Shown here piece after piece: positions 51,552 through 55,113 of a DNA stretch of 55,113 nucleotides. This stretch comes from a virus. Positions within the stretch are counted from its first letter, which is position 1. Every line of letters begins with the position of its first letter. Under the pieces are notes generated by a model. It saw nothing but the letters and a program-made list of their open reading frames with translations. It searched no databases and was not told where the DNA came from. The translations under genes and the position numbers were made by a program. The stretch spans positions 1-55,113 of the IMG/VR virus record IMGVR_UViG_3300009593_000022. One strand, written 5' to 3'.

Positions 51552-52812
51552 TCTGTCTCCTTTCGGTCAAGTGGTCCTCCATGAGTCGGTCATAGACTTC
51601 AACAATTTCGTCAGGCATCGTGTAACGCCTTGATTCGATAAAATCGGAAAACTTGAAGAAGTTGTCTACGTGCTTAGGGTCATAGTCGTTAGTCATGAAA
51701 TGAAGTCTAACCCTATCTTCATACAGTTCTCCTTTTATTCTATTTAGTATCCACTCCTTTGTTTTGCGAGGGAAATATGCCGAATTAAGATACTCAGGTC
51801 TATGTAAGAAAGATAAGTCGAAGTGACCACAGTTATCTTTTATTCTTTCGAACTGGTTGAGATAGTCATAGGTCTTCTGAATGTCAAACATATTCATTGC
51901 ATGAGCGACATAATGATATCGAAACTTTGAGTCTGGGTTTCTATGGTTCGCGATGTATTCTATCCACTTCTGAAGGTTTCGCGTGAAACGTTTCATTTTG
52001 AGTCCATAACGAACATACTCTCCAACCTCATCTATTCCGTCAATGGAGAACATTAGCAATATTTTTTCTGCTCTGTCAAGTTTCTCTGTCCATGCTTTTG
52101 TAGGTGGAATTGAACCATTCGAAACAATGATGATATGAGCCTTATCTATTTCTATTCGTTCCAGTATTTCGTGATACCTTCTGTCTATCATCGGTTCACC
52201 TCCGATACAACGAATCGTCCGAACTCTCGACCAGTCAACATCGGCATACTCAAACGAATCTATAAGAGGTTCTCCTGTGTCTGGTTTGATAACACGAGCA
52301 AAAGAAGCTACATGCGCTCCTACACGCGGTATTATTTTATCAAGGTCATATTCCTCATCGTGCCAAAGAGAACTCCTGTCCACTCCGCAGTCTACACATT
52401 TGAAGTTACACTTATTGGATATCGCAAGGTCAATATCTCGTATCTCAGGGTTGTTGATAAGGTCGACTGCATCTTCCTTCCACATTTCGTTGAGATGTTC
52501 ACGGAAAGAAATGTTCTCCAGTAAGGTAGAGGTATTGAGGTCTTTCTCATCATTTCTAGATAACCACTCTTTATTGTAACAGGTATCACATTCTGATACT
52601 TGTTCTCCTCGCAAGAATCTCTGGCGTAACTCATTCCATTCCTTGCCATGAAATGCGTCGTTCAACTTGCGAGGGGTATGACCATCAATGATGTTTGGTT
52701 TGAAAATACAACAAGGTTGAGGAACGCCTTCTGGTGTATTCTGTATGTGCACCCAAGGAGCAATACAGAAGTTTCCATCGTTCATTAGTTTGTCGACTTC
52801 ATCTCTTTCCAT
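51544..52812 (-). CDS. Twitch-type radical SAM protein I
   Basis: This 422-residue protein has twitch cysteines C16-x17-C34-C35 (NFCIAPWVHI and PQPCCIFK) and C75-x2-C78 (SECDTCYNKE). The radical SAM motif is C135-x3-C139-x2-C142 (SNKCNFKCVDCGVD), with RCIGGEPMIDRRY afterward. SIDGIDEVGEYVRYG follows the SIDG strand-loop of G and E. A linker of about 55 residues between the twitch and barrel domains is longer than in G. The C-terminal region is charged and helical. ATG 52812 has GGAG four bases upstream and overlaps the phosphoesterase gene by 28 bp. The reaction is unknown. Confidence 0.9.
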   Translation of the reverse strand: MERDEVDKLMNDGNFCIAPWVHIQNTPEGVPQPCCIFKPNIIDGHTPRKLNDAFHGKEWNELRQRFLRGEQVSECDTCYNKEWLSRNDEKDLNTSTLLENISFREHLNEMWKEDAVDLINNPEIRDIDLAISNKCNFKCVDCGVDRSSLWHDEEYDLDKIIPRVGAHVASFARVIKPDTGEPLIDSFEYADVDWSRVRTIRCIGGEPMIDRRYHEILERIEIDKAHIIIVSNGSIPPTKAWTEKLDRAEKILLMFSIDGIDEVGEYVRYGLKMKRFTRNLQKWIEYIANHRNPDSKFRYHYVAHAMNMFDIQKTYDYLNQFERIKDNCGHFDLSFLHRPEYLNSAYFPRKTKEWILNRIKGELYEDRVRLHFMTNDYDPKHVDNFFKFSDFIESRRYTMPDEIVEVYDRLMEDHLTERRQNV

Positions 52813-53582
52813 AGTTCTCCAATCTTTTCCTGTTCACTTTTCGGTGCTGATCTCCAGTAACGAATAGATTCTGTGATAGCATCCAAAGCTTTCTCTTCAT
52901 ACTCCTCATCCCATCCCAAATAGATTTTGAGTCGGAGTTTCAGGTTCTCCTCAGATACTCCAAGTATGTCTTGGTTTCCAAGGTCTAGAATATGTTTAGG
53001 GAGTACGTTTGTGTAGTCCATCCAATACTTAGTATGCAGTTCGACAAACTTTATCTCTCCCTGTTTGATCACGTGAAACCCTTTTGGAGTTTTCGACTGA
53101 CCAATGTCATACGCCCAGGCTGAACCAAATCGACTTTCCCTCCTATTGTGAAAGTGACCACAAAAGACTCCTCGTTCTTCAGACGCATGAGCAAACCTGT
53201 ACTTGATCTCTTGGTCCTCTGTGAAGAGAGTATGAAATGCCTTCCCAAATCCTTCAGCAGGTAGGAACTGACATTCGTCCATTACTGTGTTCACAGAAAT
53301 AGAAATGACTTTTGGATGAAAGTCTGTGAAAGATCCGTCCATTCCATAGTCATGGTTTCCAGCCAGCATGTAAACTCTCTCGTCTTGAATCTCCTCAAAG
53401 AAGGCATAGTTCTTCCTATCAGCAGACTGAAAGACATCGCCCATGTGAACGATAGTCTTTATGTTTCGCTTTCTGATGTTCTTGAAGAACTCTTTTGTTA
53501 GTCTGTTCTTCTCCTCTTCAGGGAAAGACGGACTGTCATAGTGTGTGTCAGAAATTACTGCAAACTTTTCAAAATGGAACAT
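52785..53582 (-). CDS. Calcineurin-like metallophosphoesterase, Mre11/gp47-like
   Basis: This 265-residue protein has the standard two-metal phosphoesterase motifs in order: ISDTH (D12, H14), HMGDVF (D49), AGNHD (N76, H77), RFAHAS (H131) and CGHFH (H143, H145). After the last motif, AYDIGQSKTPKGFHVI resembles the strand pattern of Mre11 and T4 gp47 nucleases, in which a capping segment precedes a helical tail. T4 gp47 is about 340 residues and works with gp46, and this protein is shorter. No gp46-like ATPase is in the window. It could be the phage recombination nuclease subunit displaced into this operon, or a phosphatase serving the modification pathway. GAGGAG precedes the ATG at 53582. It overlaps both neighbours by 28 bp. 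Confidence 0.85.
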   Translation of the reverse strand: MFHFEKFAVISDTHYDSPSFPEEEKNRLTKEFFKNIRKRNIKTIVHMGDVFQSADRKNYAFFEEIQDERVYMLAGNHDYGMDGSFTDFHPKVISISVNTVMDECQFLPAEGFGKAFHTLFTEDQEIKYRFAHASEERGVFCGHFHNRRESRFGSAWAYDIGQSKTPKGFHVIKQGEIKFVELHTKYWMDYTNVLPKHILDLGNQDILGVSEENLKLRLKIYLGWDEEYEEKALDAITESIRYWRSAPKSEQEKIGELWKEMKSTN

Positions 53583-54619
53583 ATCTCCTCGTTTGGGAAC
53601 TCGTTATTGAGTAAAATGTCCATGTGTTTCATAGCCTCTAAAGCGCCTGTCTGAGGTTCTTCAGGAAACATTATGGTGTTATTTATGTGCTCATCATCTG
53701 TCAACCATCGTTGACGATACTCCAAAGGTATTTGAGTATGTCTTAGATAGTCTGGAACAAACAAGGGGTAAACCTTAGTAGGATATCCCAAGTCCAAAAC
53801 TTGTTGAATATGATTAACGTTCATGACAGAGAGAGTGCAGTTAATACTAACAGGTCCCTGTTCTTCCCATCGTTTCATATTCTCTTTAACCTTCTTCCAC
53901 TTAGCAGGATATCTCATAGACTCAAAGAGGTCTCCTGTCGCGTCAATAGAAAGTTCGATGTTAACAGACTTAAACTCTGGTAAAGAGTATAACACAGTTC
54001 CATTCGTATTACAAGAGAAATCTATCTGTTTTGTAGGAATATTATCAAAAAACCAGTCGATGTTCTTGGCGAGAAATGGTTCTCCTCCAGAAAGTCTGAC
54101 TCTGGTAAGATGAGAGAGGTCTGTATTTTCTAAGACTCTCTTCATCGCTACTGCGTAGTTTCCAGTTCCTATGTCGTTATAATGGTCTTTGTCAAACTTT
54201 TGTAAACCTGAGACATCCAACCTGTCCCAACGTGAAGAAATGCCTGGCCGACAAGAACGACAAGACAAATTACAATGATAGTCCAAACCAATATGAAGTC
54301 TCTGCAACTTCTTAGCTTTGGTAAGCTGTTTGTTGAGTCTTCCGCGAGTCGATTGTGGTTGTCCATCTTTAGCTAAGTCTTTTTTAAGAAATTCTAGTTT
54401 CTGACATTGGTTACATTCCTGTGGCCATTGTCCTTCCGCAAACTGGTCTTCCATTTGGAAGTAGAGATAGGACGAATTGATATTGTCCAGAGTTGCGATA
54501 TTGTGAATGTTTAGTTCGTCCCATCGAGTGGTATGTGCCATATCCGTAATACAACACGGAACTGCTATTCCCCTGTTATTGGTAATGGCGACTGAGCCGT
54601 TGATTGCTCTGCACTCCAA
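53555..54619 (-). CDS. Twitch-type radical SAM protein J
   Basis: This 354-residue protein starts at TTG 54619, supported by a perfect AAGGAGG four bases upstream (54624-54630). The twitch domain is C3-x18-C22-C23 (GIAVPCCITD) and C69-x2-C72 (QECNQCQKLE). The radical SAM motif is C116-x3-C120-x2-C123 (YHCNLSCRSCRPG), with RLSGGEPFLAKN following. The C-terminus is short and helical, with no extra cysteine module. Overlap with the upstream gene is 55 bp. It is the most proline- and glycine-poor of the twitch proteins. Its substrate is unknown. Confidence 0.9.
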   Translation of the reverse strand: MECRAINGSVAITNNRGIAVPCCITDMAHTTRWDELNIHNIATLDNINSSYLYFQMEDQFAEGQWPQECNQCQKLEFLKKDLAKDGQPQSTRGRLNKQLTKAKKLQRLHIGLDYHCNLSCRSCRPGISSRWDRLDVSGLQKFDKDHYNDIGTGNYAVAMKRVLENTDLSHLTRVRLSGGEPFLAKNIDWFFDNIPTKQIDFSCNTNGTVLYSLPEFKSVNIELSIDATGDLFESMRYPAKWKKVKENMKRWEEQGPVSINCTLSVMNVNHIQQVLDLGYPTKVYPLFVPDYLRHTQIPLEYRQRWLTDDEHINNTIMFPEEPQTGALEAMKHMDILLNNEFPNEEICSILKSLQ

Positions 54620-55113
54620 TATGCCTCCTTTGTCAGAAAATGTTCATGGTCACCTGCCTTGACCACTTCTGGGGTAAGTCCATCCATCCATTTTCCCATC
54701 AAAGGTTCTACTGGTCCATCTGTCTTGTCGATACAGAGACCACAACCACAATGGGTTTTTGGACAGGTTACGATTGGGAGCTTTTTTTCGTAGAGTTTTT
54801 CGGCGAGACGATCAACAATTTCTCCAAATCGACTGGCAAAGCCAAGTGGCTTAACTTCTCCGTCCAAGTTAACTCCACAGGTTTGATGAGACCATACCCT
54901 ATCAAACTCACTATTGATAAAGAGGAAATAATAATTAACCCAGCATCGAAACCCAATAAAGTTGTTACTGGAAACGTAATTGCAAGAAGAACCATCCATC
55001 GAGAAAGTTCTTCCTCCACAGCAGGGCCTGCCCAAGGACTTGTTGCGTTCTCCAAAATGGTCTTTGAAGTATTGCTGTTGTTCAGTATTGTATTCATGTG
55101 TATACCCAAATAA
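54565..55113 (-). CDS. C-terminal part of a probable radical SAM protein K, cut by window edge
   Basis: The frame is open from the last base of the window to a TAG at 54565, so 182 residues of a gene that starts outside are visible. Numbering from the edge, FIGFRC (C57) is followed by C79 (HQTCG), a DGEVKPLG strand, and C117-x4-C122-x-C124 (CPKTHCGCG) plus C127. C31-C32 and C44 lie upstream. This matches the auxiliary cysteine module of A and C closely (C-x18 to x21-C, then C-x4-C-x-C). The protein is therefore very probably a radical SAM enzyme with its barrel outside the window. The C-terminal 50 residues are charged. The radical SAM motif itself is not visible. Confidence 0.8.
   Translation of the reverse strand, partial: LFGYTHEYNTEQQQYFKDHFGERNKSLGRPCCGGRTFSMDGSSCNYVSSNNFIGFRCWVNYYFLFINSEFDRVWSHQTCGVNLDGEVKPLGFASRFGEIVDRLAEKLYEKKLPIVTCPKTHCGCGLCIDKTDGPVEPLMGKWMDGLTPEVVKAGDHEHFLTKEAYWSAEQSTAQSPLPITGE

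Noticed and set aside
54788-54800. Seven consecutive A on the - strand (GAAAAAAAG) where a -1 slip would join the two overlapping frames near the right edge
   Set aside because: Once the edge gene is read in the continuous frame, no frameshift is needed to explain the conserved residues.
54768-55109. A - strand frame of 113 residues with two hydrophobic segments, apparently a small membrane protein
   Set aside because: The overlapping - strand frame encodes the cysteine module shared with other radical SAM proteins and is open to the edge. The hydrophobic run is its out-of-frame shadow.
54604-55113. A + strand frame of 169 residues open to the window edge
   Set aside because: It lies antisense to the edge gene and the start of protein J, has no ribosome site and no recognisable motif.
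1-55113. tRNA genes, integrase, attachment sites or insertion sequences
   Set aside because: I searched for cloverleaf-like segments in gaps and for recombinase or transposase motifs and saw none; coding density leaves almost no gaps.

Overview
The window is part of the genome of a large T4-like (contractile-tailed) bacteriophage, most like the marine T4-like myoviruses. The evidence is a gapless late structural operon on the + strand with recognisable baseplate genes in the order 25, 6, a gp7-like giant and 8, followed by a DUF4815-type structural protein and two repeat-built fibre proteins. Many genes abut as TAATG or ATGA, and there are no tRNAs, ribosomal RNA or host housekeeping genes. 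The host cannot be deduced from the sequence. The tetramer GATC is conspicuously rare: I count about 15 to 20 by eye in 55 kb where base composition predicts about 200.

Region 1 (1-37301, + strand) is the tail and baseplate module. It opens with a structural protein cut by the left edge, then a small coiled-coil protein and a 1559-residue protein ending in alternating beta domains. Next come gp25, gp6 and a 3765-residue gp7-position protein with internal repeats and a LamG-like domain. A possible late promoter precedes gp8, and a perfect GC hairpin terminator follows it. Then come a 2090-residue DUF4815 protein, two paralogous fibre proteins of 1081 and 1092 residues, a 322-residue structural protein and a 189-residue acidic protein that may be an assembly factor.

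Region 2 (37213-55113, - strand) is the unusual part: a gapless, overlapping run of 20 genes reading toward the structural genes. At least ten, and probably eleven, encode radical SAM enzymes in three subfamilies. Five are twitch type, with an N-terminal auxiliary Fe-S domain. Three are SPASM-like, with C-x18-CC and C-x3-C and an altered GGEP motif. Three, one of them cut by the window edge, share another auxiliary cysteine module that sits C-terminally in two and N-terminally in one. Interleaved are a QueC-like PP-loop ATPase with a four-cysteine zinc motif, a minimal kinase-fold protein, two related Rossmann/methyltransferase-like proteins, a phosphoribosyltransferase, three DxD glycosyltransferase-like proteins, an Mre11/gp47-like phosphoesterase and a tryptophan-rich orphan.

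Nothing in the sequence names the product of this pathway. Gene content and position suggest a multi-step modification pathway acting on a peptide or protein, a glycan, or a nucleotide. No separate precursor peptide fits in the gapless locus. The neighbouring tail proteins are therefore one candidate substrate, but that is inference. The two regions converge with an 89-bp coding overlap and only a small hairpin at the junction.
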